From NCBI RefSeq assembly GCF_900090325.1, contig NZ_FMHW01000004.1, forward strand, positions 1 to 41,855: a stretch of 41,855 bases of DNA, read 5' to 3'. This document shows positions 26,562 through 34,791 of the stretch, piece after piece; within the stretch, counting starts at the first letter, position 1; every line of letters begins with the position of its first letter. This DNA comes from Micromonospora pallida (GTDB lineage Bacteria > Actinomycetota > Actinomycetes > Mycobacteriales > Micromonosporaceae). The notes below the pieces were generated by a model. It did not search any database. It was not told the DNA's origin and worked only from the letters and a program-made list of their open reading frames with translations. Both the position numbers and the translations under genes were made by a program.

Positions 26562-28532
26562 TCAGTAGGCGACGATCGCGGATTCGGCCACCATGTCGCC
26601 GACGACCGGGCAGGCCGGTGGTACGCCCGGCGACGGGCCCAGCAGCGGCGACGTGTTGAACTCGATGACCCGCACCCGGCCGGGGCCGATGGTGTGCCGG
26701 ATGCCCTGCACGATCAGGTGCGGCACGTCCTCCGGGCTCCCCGGCGGCATGCCGGTCAGCTCGATCCGGTCACCCACCCGCAGCGACAGCAGTTGCTGCC
26801 GCTCGGCGACGGTCCGCCGCAGCATGTTGATCCGGATCGACGGGCACCGTGTCCGCGGCTCCCCGTGCGCGGCCAGCGCCCAGGACGCGAGGTTGGCGGC
26901 GTCGTCGGCGATCGCGCTGGACAGCTCGTACGGCTGCCCGGTGACCCCGTACCGCGCTGCCCGGGACCGGTCAGACCGGCGCACGCTTCCCCCGCCGGCG
27001 ATGGTCACGGTCACGTCGGTAACCGGCCGGTCAGGCCGGTACCGAAGGTGCCGCCGGCTGATCCACCCCCACGGGATGGCCAGCGCGACCGGCTGGTTGT
27101 ACCGCTGGACGCGGGGGATCAGGGTGATCCGGCCGTCCCCGGCGGTGATCAGGGTGTCCTGGCCGCCCTGGGCGGCGGTCTTCAGCGCGGCTGCGGGGCT
27201 CACTCCCGCCAGCCGGGCCCGCTGTAGCGGGGTGCTCGCTGCGGCCGGGGCGTCCACCTCGGACGCGGGGATGCCCGCGTACCCAGCCAGGGTGACCACC
27301 CGCTCGGCCACCGTCTGCCGTTCCAGGCCCCGGTAGCCGTGGGCGTGCTGGGCCAGGTGGTCCGCCCGGGTCATCGTGGTCGCGTCCGGGCCTACCCGCA
27401 CCTGCACGTGGGCCAGCGCGCCAGACCAGCCGGTCCCGATCTCAAGGAGGGTGTACGACTGCGCGCCCGGGGTGGTGAAGGTCTGCGACGCGGTCGCGTC
27501 CGCGCCGACCCACAGTTCGTGCAAGCCGGTCGCCAGGTTGAAGCGGGCGGTGACCAGCCTCCACAGGTCGAACTCGTACGGGCGGCCGACGTCGATCGGC
27601 GACGACGCTGCCGACGGCCCGGGGTCCACGGTGCTGCCCGCGTAGAACAGGTCCGGGCCCGACATGCTGATCTGTCGGCGGGTAATCCGCAGGACGTGGC
27701 CCGTTGTTCCGCGCAGGCTGACCAGGAATCCGGCGGGTTCCTCGGACGTGGGAGCCATCTCGTACTCGCCCAGCCGCGCCCACACCGACACGGCGATGGT
27801 GTCCGTTGCCGACACCGTCAGTGGCAGCGGCGCCACGAGGGTCGCGTCGGCGAAGGCCGAGAGCCCGTCGACATCCCCGACCGGCGTCCACCTGGCGTAC
27901 CGCTGGTCGTCACCCGGCGGGCCTTCCGTGTCTGCTGGCCGGAGCAGGTCGTCCGGATCCGCGAGCACCTGGGCGCTGGACCAGCCGAACGGGACCCGCT
28001 CCGTGGTGGTGCCGGTGGGGATGGACAGGTACCGGCCATCCGAGGGGCTATCCGACAACGGGAACCACTCGACGAGCTGCCCTCCGTGCGCCCGGATGTG
28101 CTCGGCGAGGGTGCCCTCGAAGGCCGGCGCCGACTCCAGGCGGCCCAGCCGATCCACCGCCGTCACCCGCACCGGCTGCGAGCTGCGCGAATCCACGATC
28201 GGCATGTCCGGGATCTCGAGGTAGCCGGTGCCGAGGAGATACTCCACCCCGCCGACCGTCTCGGCGATCTGCACCCGCCGGCCTTGCTCCCACCGCCCGT
28301 AGTACGGGCTGGCCGGATTCCTCGGCGTGAACAGGTTGTCGCCGTTCTTCAGCGCCCAGCCCATCTCGGTGGGCCTGATTTCCGCAGTCTCGTCCTGCCG
28401 GCCGATCGTGACCTCCACGGCCTGGCCGCCGTCGCCGTAGTGCACCCGGTCCGTGATGTCCGTGTAGACCAGGGCCGGATCGTCCGGGTCATGGTCCAGG
28501 CCCACGCGCACGCTGATAGTCGGGTCCGCCAC
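26562..28532 (-). CDS. Minor tail (tail-tip) protein
   Basis: 656 residues from GTG 28532 (GGAGGGG upstream). The start DPTISVRVGLDHDPDDPALV, YTDITDRVHYGDGGQAVEVT, IGRQDETAEIRPTEMGWALK, NGDNLFTPRNPASPYYGRWE is typical of actinophage tail-tip proteins that follow the tape measure (Dit/Tal-like). A laminin/LamG-like beta sandwich lies near 260-370 (GLHELWVGADATASQTFTTP), and the C-terminal half carries further hub-like domains. It forms the baseplate hub or host-adsorption platform. Frame intact. Confidence 0.75.
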   Translation of the reverse strand: MADPTISVRVGLDHDPDDPALVYTDITDRVHYGDGGQAVEVTIGRQDETAEIRPTEMGWALKNGDNLFTPRNPASPYYGRWEQGRRVQIAETVGGVEYLLGTGYLEIPDMPIVDSRSSQPVRVTAVDRLGRLESAPAFEGTLAEHIRAHGGQLVEWFPLSDSPSDGRYLSIPTGTTTERVPFGWSSAQVLADPDDLLRPADTEGPPGDDQRYARWTPVGDVDGLSAFADATLVAPLPLTVSATDTIAVSVWARLGEYEMAPTSEEPAGFLVSLRGTTGHVLRITRRQISMSGPDLFYAGSTVDPGPSAASSPIDVGRPYEFDLWRLVTARFNLATGLHELWVGADATASQTFTTPGAQSYTLLEIGTGWSGALAHVQVRVGPDATTMTRADHLAQHAHGYRGLERQTVAERVVTLAGYAGIPASEVDAPAAASTPLQRARLAGVSPAAALKTAAQGGQDTLITAGDGRITLIPRVQRYNQPVALAIPWGWISRRHLRYRPDRPVTDVTVTIAGGGSVRRSDRSRAARYGVTGQPYELSSAIADDAANLASWALAAHGEPRTRCPSIRINMLRRTVAERQQLLSLRVGDRIELTGMPPGSPEDVPHLIVQGIRHTIGPGRVRVIEFNTSPLLGPSPGVPPACPVVGDMVAESAIVAY

Positions 28533-28545
28533 TGCCCCTCCGCGC

Positions 28546-30522
28546 CTACGTCGTCGTGCTCATGCCCAGGTAGCGGCCCACCGACTGGCCACGCAGTGAT
28601 GCGGCGTCGATCAGCTCGTCCTTGATCTGCCGGCCGTCCGGGGTGGCGACGATGAGCCGCAGCACCCCGATACCGGCGGTCGCCCCGCCGCCGTCGGCGA
28701 GCGGCTGGACGGTCGCCCCGCGGCCGAGGTGCACCAGCTCCGGACCGCGCTCACCCACCACGGCCGTGCCGGCGCGCAGGATGTGACCGCCCTCAGCGAG
28801 GTACGGGATGTTCGGGGTGGAGAGGGTGACACTGGGGATGCCCATGCCCAGCACCGACCCGCCACCGAGGGTCAGGCTGAAGTTGTTCCACTTGCCGATC
28901 ATCCAGTTCAGGGCGCTGCGGAATGCATCCTTGATCCCATCGAACATGCCGCGCGCCTTCGCTCGGATCCGGCCCGGTAGCCCACTGAGGAAGCTGACGA
29001 CCTGATCGAACTTGTCGGTGATCCAGCCCCAGGCGGATTTCACCCCGTCAACGATGCCGTTCCACAGTCCGGCGAAGAACCTGCCCACCCCGGTCCAGAA
29101 GCCGGAGAAGACGGCCCACCAGGTTTGGAAGGCGGCGACCAGGAAGTCCCACACGGCCAGTGCGGCGCTCTTGATGATCTCCCAGGCCCCGATCCAGAAG
29201 TTCCGGAAGCCCTCGAATTTCATCCACAGGCCGACGACCAGGGCGATAAGGCCGATGACGGCCAGGATGATCAGGCCGACGGGGTTGAGCATCATGGCGA
29301 CGTTGAGTGCGATCTGAGCGGCGGCCCAGAGCTTGGTGCCGAGCACGACCAGGCCGATGATGCCGGCGAGGATGCCGAGCCCAGTCGCCAGCGGACCCAC
29401 CCAGCCGGAGTTGCGCTGCAACCAGCCGAAGGTCTTCTCGATCATCGGGATGGCCTCGGCAAGCTTCTCGACCAAGGCACTCTGGGCTTGCCTTTTGAAC
29501 GCCTCCAGCTTCTGCGAGGCGCTCTGCTCGAGGGCTTGGCCGGCCTTGTCGGCAGCCCCGGCGACATCACCCAGCCCGTCCCCGGCGGACTTCATGTTGC
29601 GAAGGAACTCGGGGATGTCCTGGACGTTCAGGTCCTCGAGCGGGGTGCCGAACAGGGCGATGGCGGTGTTGGCTTGCGCCGTCGGATCCTTGATCGACAG
29701 CAGCCCGGACACGATCTTCTGGAAGGCGGCCTGCGCCGTATCGCCGCCCTTCAGGATCTGGTTGGACATGGTCTCGGCGTCCAGGCCGATCGCCTTGTAC
29801 GCCCCGACGGAACTGGCCGACATGTCGGTCGCCCGGAGCGTGAACTCCTTGATCGCGTCCCCGGCCTTGTCGATGCCGTACTTGCCCTTGGAGCTGGCTT
29901 CCACCAGCAGCGCGAACGCCTGCGACCCGTCGAAGCCGAGGGTGCGAAAGAACTGGCCGTACTCGTTCCCAGCCTCGAGGAAGTCCTCCCGGAGGGCAGC
30001 CGGCACCTTCCCGCTGGCGACGGTGATCAGGTCCAGTGCCTGGGTGGCGTTGTCGGCCAGCCCGGACCCGATCAGCGTGGACACGTACTGCGTGGCCTCG
30101 GCCACGTCGGTGCCCCACGCGGTGGCGTACGCCTGCACCTTGACCGTGAGGTCCTCGATCGCCTTCGCATCGCCCTCGGGTACGAGCTTCGCGGACGCCA
30201 CCGCCTGCACGGCCTGCATCGCCTCGGCCGCCGACTCGCCGAAGCCTCGGCCGTAGACGTTGCCGGCGACCTCGCCGAGCTGCTTGGCCAGGGCCGGGTC
30301 ACCGACCTGCGCGGCCAGCCTCGCCCTGGCCTTGTCCAGTTCCAGGCCCTGGAGGAGGCCGGCACCGATGCCGGCGGCGAGGGCCGCGCCGATGAGCGGG
30401 CCCTGCTGGCGGATCGACTCACCGGCCTGCTGGAGCTTCTGCTTGGCGGACTTGATGCCACGGTCGAGGGCGGTGTCGTCAGCGCGCAGGTACGCGACCA
30501 GCTCACCCAGCTTGAGCGCCAC
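28546..30522 (-). CDS. Tape measure protein
   Basis: 658 residues from GTG 30522, with a perfect ribosome site (GGAGGTGATC). The first 60 residues are coiled coil (LKLGELVAYLRADDTALDRG, IKSAKQKLQQAGESIRQQGP). Residues 60-330 resemble the TMP repeat region (YATAWGTDVAEATQYVSTLI, TASNGVP-like segments). Two or three hydrophobic stretches follow at 380-450 (GLGILAGIIGLVVLGTKLWA), then Trp-rich repeats (AVWDFLVAAFQTWWAVFSGF). It sets tail length; at about 0.15 nm per residue the tail would be near 100 nm, short for a siphophage. Downstream of the tail chaperones, as usual. Confidence 0.9.
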   Translation of the reverse strand: MALKLGELVAYLRADDTALDRGIKSAKQKLQQAGESIRQQGPLIGAALAAGIGAGLLQGLELDKARARLAAQVGDPALAKQLGEVAGNVYGRGFGESAAEAMQAVQAVASAKLVPEGDAKAIEDLTVKVQAYATAWGTDVAEATQYVSTLIGSGLADNATQALDLITVASGKVPAALREDFLEAGNEYGQFFRTLGFDGSQAFALLVEASSKGKYGIDKAGDAIKEFTLRATDMSASSVGAYKAIGLDAETMSNQILKGGDTAQAAFQKIVSGLLSIKDPTAQANTAIALFGTPLEDLNVQDIPEFLRNMKSAGDGLGDVAGAADKAGQALEQSASQKLEAFKRQAQSALVEKLAEAIPMIEKTFGWLQRNSGWVGPLATGLGILAGIIGLVVLGTKLWAAAQIALNVAMMLNPVGLIILAVIGLIALVVGLWMKFEGFRNFWIGAWEIIKSAALAVWDFLVAAFQTWWAVFSGFWTGVGRFFAGLWNGIVDGVKSAWGWITDKFDQVVSFLSGLPGRIRAKARGMFDGIKDAFRSALNWMIGKWNNFSLTLGGGSVLGMGIPSVTLSTPNIPYLAEGGHILRAGTAVVGERGPELVHLGRGATVQPLADGGGATAGIGVLRLIVATPDGRQIKDELIDAASLRGQSVGRYLGMSTTT

Positions 30523-30613
30523 GAGATCACCTCCACTGTCGGATCAAGGACCGTTCGGGCCGTCACCGGCCGGTACCGTGCGCGGGTTGTCCACCCCGTC
30601 ACAGGAGGCATGA

Positions 30614-31036
30614 GTGAGAGCACGGCACGTAGCGGTCGCCGTCGTTGCGGCGATCGCGTTGGCGGGCTGCGGTAGCAGCGAGGAGACCCCGGAGGCGACT
30701 CCAACCACGCCGGGCGCGATCAGCTCCGAGGCGGTCGAGAAGGCGCTGGAGGCTGCCGGCATCCCGCCGAAGCCGGACCAGAAGACCGCTGACGCCTACC
30801 TGGCCGCGCTACGGAAGATCGACCCGGACATCGTCGGAGACAAGGACCCAGACCGGATCATCGACCGGGGCCGGGACCAGTGCCGCACCATCAAGGACTG
30901 GCCGAACGACGAAGCCAAGGTGATCATGTTCGCCAACACGCGGTTCACCTCACCGGACCAGCCGAACGGGTTCGGCGAGGCGAAGGCGAAGAAGATCAAC
31001 GAGGTGGTGCGTAAGCACCTCTGTCCCAGCTACTGA
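30614..31036 (+). CDS. Secreted lipoprotein inserted in the late operon (moron)
   Basis: 140 residues from GTG 30614 (AGGAGG five bases upstream). A lipoprotein signal peptide (VAVAVVAAIALAGC) ends in the lipobox LAGC, so Cys would be lipidated and anchored outside the membrane. The mature part is a Thr/Pro-rich spacer, then a small helical domain with two cysteines (QCRTIKDWPNDEAKVIMFAN, KKINEVVRKHLCPSY), similar in layout to DUF732-type actinobacterial lipoproteins. It lies on the opposite strand between tape measure and chaperone genes, overlapping the chaperone stop by 7 bases. Surface lipoproteins of phages often block superinfection. Confidence 0.75.
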   Translation: MRARHVAVAVVAAIALAGCGSSEETPEATPTTPGAISSEAVEKALEAAGIPPKPDQKTADAYLAALRKIDPDIVGDKDPDRIIDRGRDQCRTIKDWPNDEAKVIMFANTRFTSPDQPNGFGEAKAKKINEVVRKHLCPSY

Positions 31037-31760
31037 CCGGGCGTCTCGGGGACGGGCGCGAACGCCCGGTGCAGCCGGGTGTCCGCCGCCAGCAGACCGG
31101 AGATCCGGACGTCGAGCCACCGCCAGGATCGGGTCCGCAACAGGGCTCGGTCCTCGACGTCAACGCCGTATACGTCGTGCAGGTCAGCCTCGACGAGCGC
31201 CCACCGGCTCAGGATGTCCGCCCACGAGACCCGGTCCGCGTCCTGCTCCTGCCGGACCTCTTCCGGGTAGTCGTACCACTCGTAGAGGCCGCTGGCGGCG
31301 TCGCGGCGGCCCCGTCCGTACGGGTCTTCCGGCCACTGGCCCGGCGCTCCTGACGGTTCGCCGGGCCCGGTGCTTCCGGGCGGCCACCGGACGTCCAGTA
31401 CCGCTGCGCCGCCTCCTCGCCCGCGATGATCCACAGGTAGGCAGTCGCCCCGCAGAACTGGATGTACGGGTCCGGCACCCGGTCGGCCACCATCTGCTGG
31501 TAGACGTCGCCCAGGACCCGCTCCTGCAAGGTGATGTTCCTCCCGCCGGGCAGCTCGGGGAGCGCCTCGACCGCAGCGACCGCGGCCTGAATCTCGTCGG
31601 TGCCAGTGGCGGCGTTGACTTCCCCGGCGACGGCGGCGACGCGGCGGCACCACAGTCCCAGCTCTGCCGACGGCAGCGGCAAGGTGTACTCCTTGCCGCG
31701 TACCGTCAGCGTCAACCCGGGTGACCAGTAGTCGTCCAGGTCGCCGAACTTCGCACCCAT
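31030..31760 (-). CDS. Tail assembly chaperone, frameshift product (gpGT-like, DUF5361-type end)
   Basis: Shares the first 131 or so residues with the shorter chaperone, then shifts -1 at the GGGCCCG heptamer (31362-31368) and continues GEPSGAPGQWPEDPYGRGRR, GLYEWYDYPEEVRQEQDADR, VSWADILSRWALVEADLHDV, YGVDVEDRALLRTRSWRWLD, VRISGLLA. The W.dIl..W..ve.Dl...yg pattern is that of the C-terminal domain of actinophage chaperones. The long form binds the tape measure during tail assembly. A missing base would also explain the two frames, but slippage is the rule for this gene pair. Confidence 0.75.
31209..31760 (-). CDS. Tail assembly chaperone, short form (gpG-like)
   Basis: 183 residues from ATG 31760 (TGATG overlap with the major tail gene). 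MGAKFGDLDDYWSPGLTLTV, RGKEYTLPLPSAELGLWCRR, ELPGGRNITLQERVLGDVYQ, DPYIQFCGATAYLWIIAGEE resembles known short tail chaperones (tail assembly protein G). The end beyond the slippery site is Arg/Thr-rich. Made in excess over the frameshift form. It coats the tape measure before tail tube polymerisation. Confidence 0.75.
   Translation of the reverse strand: MGAKFGDLDDYWSPGLTLTVRGKEYTLPLPSAELGLWCRRVAAVAGEVNAATGTDEIQAAVAAVEALPELPGGRNITLQERVLGDVYQQMVADRVPDPYIQFCGATAYLWIIAGEEAAQRYWTSGGRPEAPGPANRQERRASGRKTRTDGAAATPPAASTSGTTTRKRSGRSRTRTGSRGRTS
31362..31368 (-). other. -1 slippery heptamer GGGCCCG
   Basis: Read on the minus strand the zero-frame codons are ccG-GGC-CCG, an exact X-XXY-YYZ site (X=G, Y=C, Z=G). 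After a -1 slip the next codons GGC-GAA-CCG open the DUF5361-like extension. Position near the end of the short chaperone gene is as in phage lambda G/GT. Confidence 0.7.
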
Positions 31761-32524
31761 CAGGCGTACGTGTAGTCGTCGGCGGGCGCGTTCGGGCTGG
31801 TGCCGCCGGGGGTCGTCACGGTCACCTGGACGGTGCCGGCAGCACCGGCCGGGGCCGTGGCCACGATGTGGGTGTCGCTGACCAGCGTGTAGTTGGTGGC
31901 GTTGTTCGCCCCGAACTTGACCCCGGTCGCACCGGTCACGCCGGTGAACTTCGAGCCGTAGATGTTGACCAGGTTGCCGCCGGCCGTGGGTCCGCCGGCC
32001 GGGTTGAGTCCGGTCACGGCCGGCACGGCGCTGGCGGCCGGGTTGGTGATCGGGGTCAGCGGGCCTTGGCCCTGGATGACCACGCTGACCGTGTCGAGGG
32101 CACCGGTGCCGCCGCCGTCGTGGGGCCACGCCTTCACGTACGCCCGGCCCTCGAAGCTGTCGCCGGCCAGTCCGTTGCGGTCGTACCAGCGGACCCCGAA
32201 CTCCGCCGACGCCACGTTGCTGGCCTTCGCCGCGTTGAAGCGGTTCCGGAGGAAGGCGTGGACGCTGTCGATGCTGGTGCCGGCCGCGTTCGTCGAGTGC
32301 TTGATCTTCGCCTCGATGCGCCAGTTGTAGCCGGTGACGGCCTCCCGGGCCGCGCCGTCGTCCTCGTAGGTCTCGTCGGACTCGGTGCGTAGCTCCTCGA
32401 TGAGCTTCAGCTCCTCGATCCCGATGAGCTGCTGGTACTGGCTGGCCGGGTAGGTGGCGGTGTCGATGTCGACGCGCATCCGCCGGGCGAGGGCGGTCAC
32501 GCGGGTGGTGGGGGTCGTCGCCAT
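31760..32524 (-). CDS. Major tail tube protein with C-terminal Ig-like (IPT/TIG) domain
   Basis: 254 residues from ATG 32524. The tube domain (1-165: RVTALARRMRVDIDTATYPA, TGYNWRIEAKIKHSTNAAGT, GVRWYDRNGLAGDSFEGRAY) is followed by a Pro/Ala hinge and an IPT/TIG-type Ig fold (AVPAVTGLNPAGGPTAGGNL, VNIYGSKFTGVTGATGVKFG, HIVATAPAGAAGTVQVTVTT). Such Ig domains decorate the outside of tails and bind carbohydrates weakly. Order and product size fit the major tail protein; its stop couples to the chaperone. Confidence 0.85.
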   Translation of the reverse strand: MATTPTTRVTALARRMRVDIDTATYPASQYQQLIGIEELKLIEELRTESDETYEDDGAAREAVTGYNWRIEAKIKHSTNAAGTSIDSVHAFLRNRFNAAKASNVASAEFGVRWYDRNGLAGDSFEGRAYVKAWPHDGGGTGALDTVSVVIQGQGPLTPITNPAASAVPAVTGLNPAGGPTAGGNLVNIYGSKFTGVTGATGVKFGANNATNYTLVSDTHIVATAPAGAAGTVQVTVTTPGGTSPNAPADDYTYA

Positions 32525-32537
32525 GACGGTCCTCTCC

Positions 32538-32984
32538 TCAGTCGGTGCGGTTGCTGGTCGGGCGCATGGCCTCGACGTAGTAGTTGTGGCTGCTTTCCCA
32601 CCGGCCGTTCGCGTCGGCGCCGAGCGCGGTGTACGACTGCCGGTACACCTGCACGATCGGGATTTCGCCCCAGACCAGGCCGTGAGCGCTGTCGAGCGCG
32701 TCAAAGACGCTGTCGCCCAGGTCCTCGGCCACCCTGGGATCCCGGGTGCCGCGCACGCGGATCTGGACGCCCTGGGTGTAGTCGGCCAGCCCCGGCGGGG
32801 AGGCGACGACGTACGGGGCGAGCGTGATGATCCGGTCCGGACTGGTGGGGATACCGCGGATGGTGATGCCGACCTCGTTGGCCTGGTAGATGCCGCTGTC
32901 CCGCCAGGTGCCGATACCGGCGGCCTGGAGGTGCAGGGCGAGGCCGGTGAGGAGTCGTGAGGTCCAGCCGTCACCGGCCGCCAT
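32538..32984 (-). CDS. Tail terminator / minor capsid protein (Minor_capsid_3-like)
   Basis: 148 residues from ATG 32984. RLLTGLALHLQAAGIGTWRD, VGITIRGIPTSPDRIITLAP, QGVQIRVRGTRDPRVAEDLG, DSVFDALDSAHGLVWGEIPI is the pattern of the actinophage tail-terminator family formerly called minor capsid protein. It closes the tail tube and meets the head. Overlaps the stop region of the upstream gene by one base. Confidence 0.75.
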   Translation of the reverse strand: MAAGDGWTSRLLTGLALHLQAAGIGTWRDSGIYQANEVGITIRGIPTSPDRIITLAPYVVASPPGLADYTQGVQIRVRGTRDPRVAEDLGDSVFDALDSAHGLVWGEIPIVQVYRQSYTALGADANGRWESSHNYYVEAMRPTSNRTD

Positions 32985-33340
32985 CAGGGGCCGCCCAGGG
33001 GCTTGCCGGCGGCCTTCGCGATCAGCGCCAGCATCACGTCGCGCTCGGTGCCCATCGGCTCCTCCAGGTACTTCGCCTGCCGCCCGTCGTCGTGCCGCAG
33101 GGTCATGTCCTCGTGCTGACGAACGGCGTAGGACCGGTCAAAGCTGACCGCGACCAGGCCAGACGCCCGGTCGGAGCTGACCTCACCGGACCGCTCCAGG
33201 TCGCCCTCCTCGTGCGGGGCGAGGCCACTGGACACCTGGAGCAGATGCTCGGCGGCCAGCTCGGAGCCGTCGAAGGAGGCGTCAGACATCAGCGCGAGCA
33301 CCTTGTCGCCGTCCCAGTCGAGGCGGAACTCGTCGGCCAT
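32984..33340 (-). CDS. Tail completion / neck protein (HK97 gp10-like)
   Basis: 118 residues from ATG 33340. MADEFRLDWDGDKVLALMSD, ELAAEHLLQVSSGLAPHEEG, DLERSGEVSSDRASGLVAVS, FDRSYAVRQHEDMTLRHDDG, RQAKYLEEPMGTERD. The YA.rQHE....H..G..AKYLE stretch is diagnostic of gp10-like minor capsid/neck proteins. Third connector in the head-to-tail order. Confidence 0.75.
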   Translation of the reverse strand: MADEFRLDWDGDKVLALMSDASFDGSELAAEHLLQVSSGLAPHEEGDLERSGEVSSDRASGLVAVSFDRSYAVRQHEDMTLRHDDGRQAKYLEEPMGTERDVMLALIAKAAGKPLGGP

Positions 33341-33343
33341 GGG

Positions 33344-33691
33344 TCACTCCAGGGACAGCTCGACGTGCTCGGGCAGGCCGAGCCCGTGGTCCTCCATCAC
33401 GCTGACGGCGAGCACCTTGGCGGTGCGGCCGGTCCACGGCAGGGTGACCAGGCTGGACGGCGGGGCGACCGTGGCCATCGGCGCGAACACCGTGGTGGAG
33501 GAGACGCCCTCAGCGCCCTCGGCGTCCTGGGTCTGCACGACGACCCGGCGGGTGGTGTCGTCGACGACGCACGGGCCCACGTCGACGGGGTCGGCGTACA
33601 CGTCGCCGTACGCGCCGGAGCCCTCGTACGCCTGCACCTGCACCGTCCGGGGCTCCGGGATGTGCAGCTCGATGAACTCTTCCCACGTCAC
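33344..33691 (-). CDS. Head-tail stopper-like protein
   Basis: 115 residues from GTG 33691. HIPEPRTVQVQAYEGSGAYG, PVDVGPCVVDDTTRRVVVQT, SSTTVFAPMATVAPPSSLVT, LPWTGRTAKVLAVSVMEDHG, ending LPEHVELSLE: a small beta barrel like phage stopper proteins that close the head channel. Position between adaptor and neck protein agrees. Confidence 0.7.
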   Translation of the reverse strand: MTWEEFIELHIPEPRTVQVQAYEGSGAYGDVYADPVDVGPCVVDDTTRRVVVQTQDAEGAEGVSSTTVFAPMATVAPPSSLVTLPWTGRTAKVLAVSVMEDHGLGLPEHVELSLE

Positions 33692-33694
33692 GGC

Positions 33695-34066
33695 TCACCT
33701 GCTCTGGGGGCCGTGGCCGGTGAGCCCGGCGGCCTGGAGGATGGTCCACGCCTGCTCCCAGAGGCTGCCGATCCGGACCGGCCGGTCACCCGGGTCGCTG
33801 CTGGCCTGCACCGACAGCCGACCGATCGTGAACCCACCGGCCCGGCCCCCGCCGAGGCCGGTGACGTTCCCCGCGTTGAGGTTCGCCGCGACCTGCTCCA
33901 GCGTCGCGTCCCGCAGCGCGGTGACGACGGCCTGGTCCTCCGGGTCGTAGACCGCGCAGAGCAGCGCCCGGTCCACGTCCCGGGACGCCCGGTCGAGGAG
34001 CTGCTGCGCGTTGACCGGCGTCCGGCCGATGTACTCGGTGAGCTGGTCGACGGTCGCGTACGCCAC
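33695..34066 (-). CDS. Head-tail adaptor (connector) protein
   Basis: 123 residues from GTG 34066; GAGGAGGG lies 5 bases upstream, which decides this start over the one at 34126. VAYATVDQLTEYIGRTPVNA, QQLLDRASRDVDRALLCAVY, EDQAVVTALRDATLEQVAAN is the helical bundle of gp6/gp15-like adaptors, followed by a beta part (GGFTIGRLSVQASSDPGDRP). Binds the portal ring from below. Confidence 0.75.
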   Translation of the reverse strand: MAYATVDQLTEYIGRTPVNAQQLLDRASRDVDRALLCAVYDPEDQAVVTALRDATLEQVAANLNAGNVTGLGGGRAGGFTIGRLSVQASSDPGDRPVRIGSLWEQAWTILQAAGLTGHGPQSR

Positions 34067-34086
34067 GTGCCCTCCTCGGGTACGGC

Positions 34087-34117
34087 GGGGTGGCCGGGCC
34101 GCGAACCCGGCCACCCC
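34087..34117 (-). terminator. Hairpin between capsid and connector genes
   Basis: GGGGTGGCCGGG (34087-34098) pairs with CCCGGCCACCCC (34106-34117), a perfect 12-bp stem and 7-base loop. It sits in a 57-base gap of the late operon and probably lowers connector expression relative to capsid. Confidence 0.65.
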
Positions 34118-34122
34118 ACGAC

Positions 34123-34791
34123 TCACTCGGCCGTCGGGCCGTACGTTGCGCGCAGGTCGTCGCGCTTCATCGCCCGCACCTCGGCCTCGTCGAGGTCGGG
34201 GCGGGTGGCGATGACCCAGTCCGCCCAGGTCTCCTGCGAGGCATTGCCGGCCGGCGGCTCCGGCGTACGGTCACCAGCCGGCTGGCCGACCTCGGCACCC
34301 AGCTCGGCCGTCACCTCCGGCACATCGCGGCGCTCCAAGAACACCTGCTCTGCGGCGGTGGTCTCCCGCCGCTGCTGCTCCTCGGTGTCCGTGATGACGA
34401 CCTGGCCGCCGTCCTCGGTCCGCTCCAGCCGGCCGACCGGGCCAGGCACGATCGGCCCCGGGCCGGCCACTGCGTGGATGCCGGGCGCCACCACATCCGG
34501 GCCGTGCGGGTTGGCCTGGCCGGCGTTGACCGGCGGAAGGAAGTCGGTTTCCCGCGGGTCGACGGCGGCATCGCGCAGTCGCGTGCCGAGCTGCTCCTCC
34601 GTGACGTCACGCGGGTCCGCCGGCTCCGGAGTGCCCTCGACCGGGCTGTCGGTGGTGCCGTCCACCTCGTAGCCGGCACCCCGGCAGTACTGGATGACCG
34701 CCTGGTCGTCGGTCTCCGCGACGCCGTCGCGGAAGACGACGTCACCGATGCGCCCGTTGTACTCCCGGTTCGGGGCCTTGATCGTCGCCAT
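34123..34791 (-). CDS. Putative head protein downstream of the capsid gene
   Basis: 222 residues, ATG at 34791. A short folded start (MATIKAPNREYNGRIGDVVF, YCRGAGYEVDGTTDSPVEGT) is followed by a disordered acidic/Pro-rich middle and a compact C-terminal helix set (QETWADWVIATRPDLDEAEV, RAMKRDDLRATYGP) resembling SAP/Rho-N-like or head-fibre tail motifs. It could be a head decoration or fibre protein. It starts exactly at the capsid stop (overlap of one base). Confidence 0.55.
   Translation of the reverse strand: MATIKAPNREYNGRIGDVVFRDGVAETDDQAVIQYCRGAGYEVDGTTDSPVEGTPEPADPRDVTEEQLGTRLRDAAVDPRETDFLPPVNAGQANPHGPDVVAPGIHAVAGPGPIVPGPVGRLERTEDGGQVVITDTEEQQRRETTAAEQVFLERRDVPEVTAELGAEVGQPAGDRTPEPPAGNASQETWADWVIATRPDLDEAEVRAMKRDDLRATYGPTAE

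Noticed and set aside
29125..30675. 516-codon open frame on the plus strand opposite the tape measure gene
   Set aside because: It is a shadow of the G/C-rich codon pattern; the minus frame has the coiled coil, membrane segments and ribosome site of a tape measure protein.
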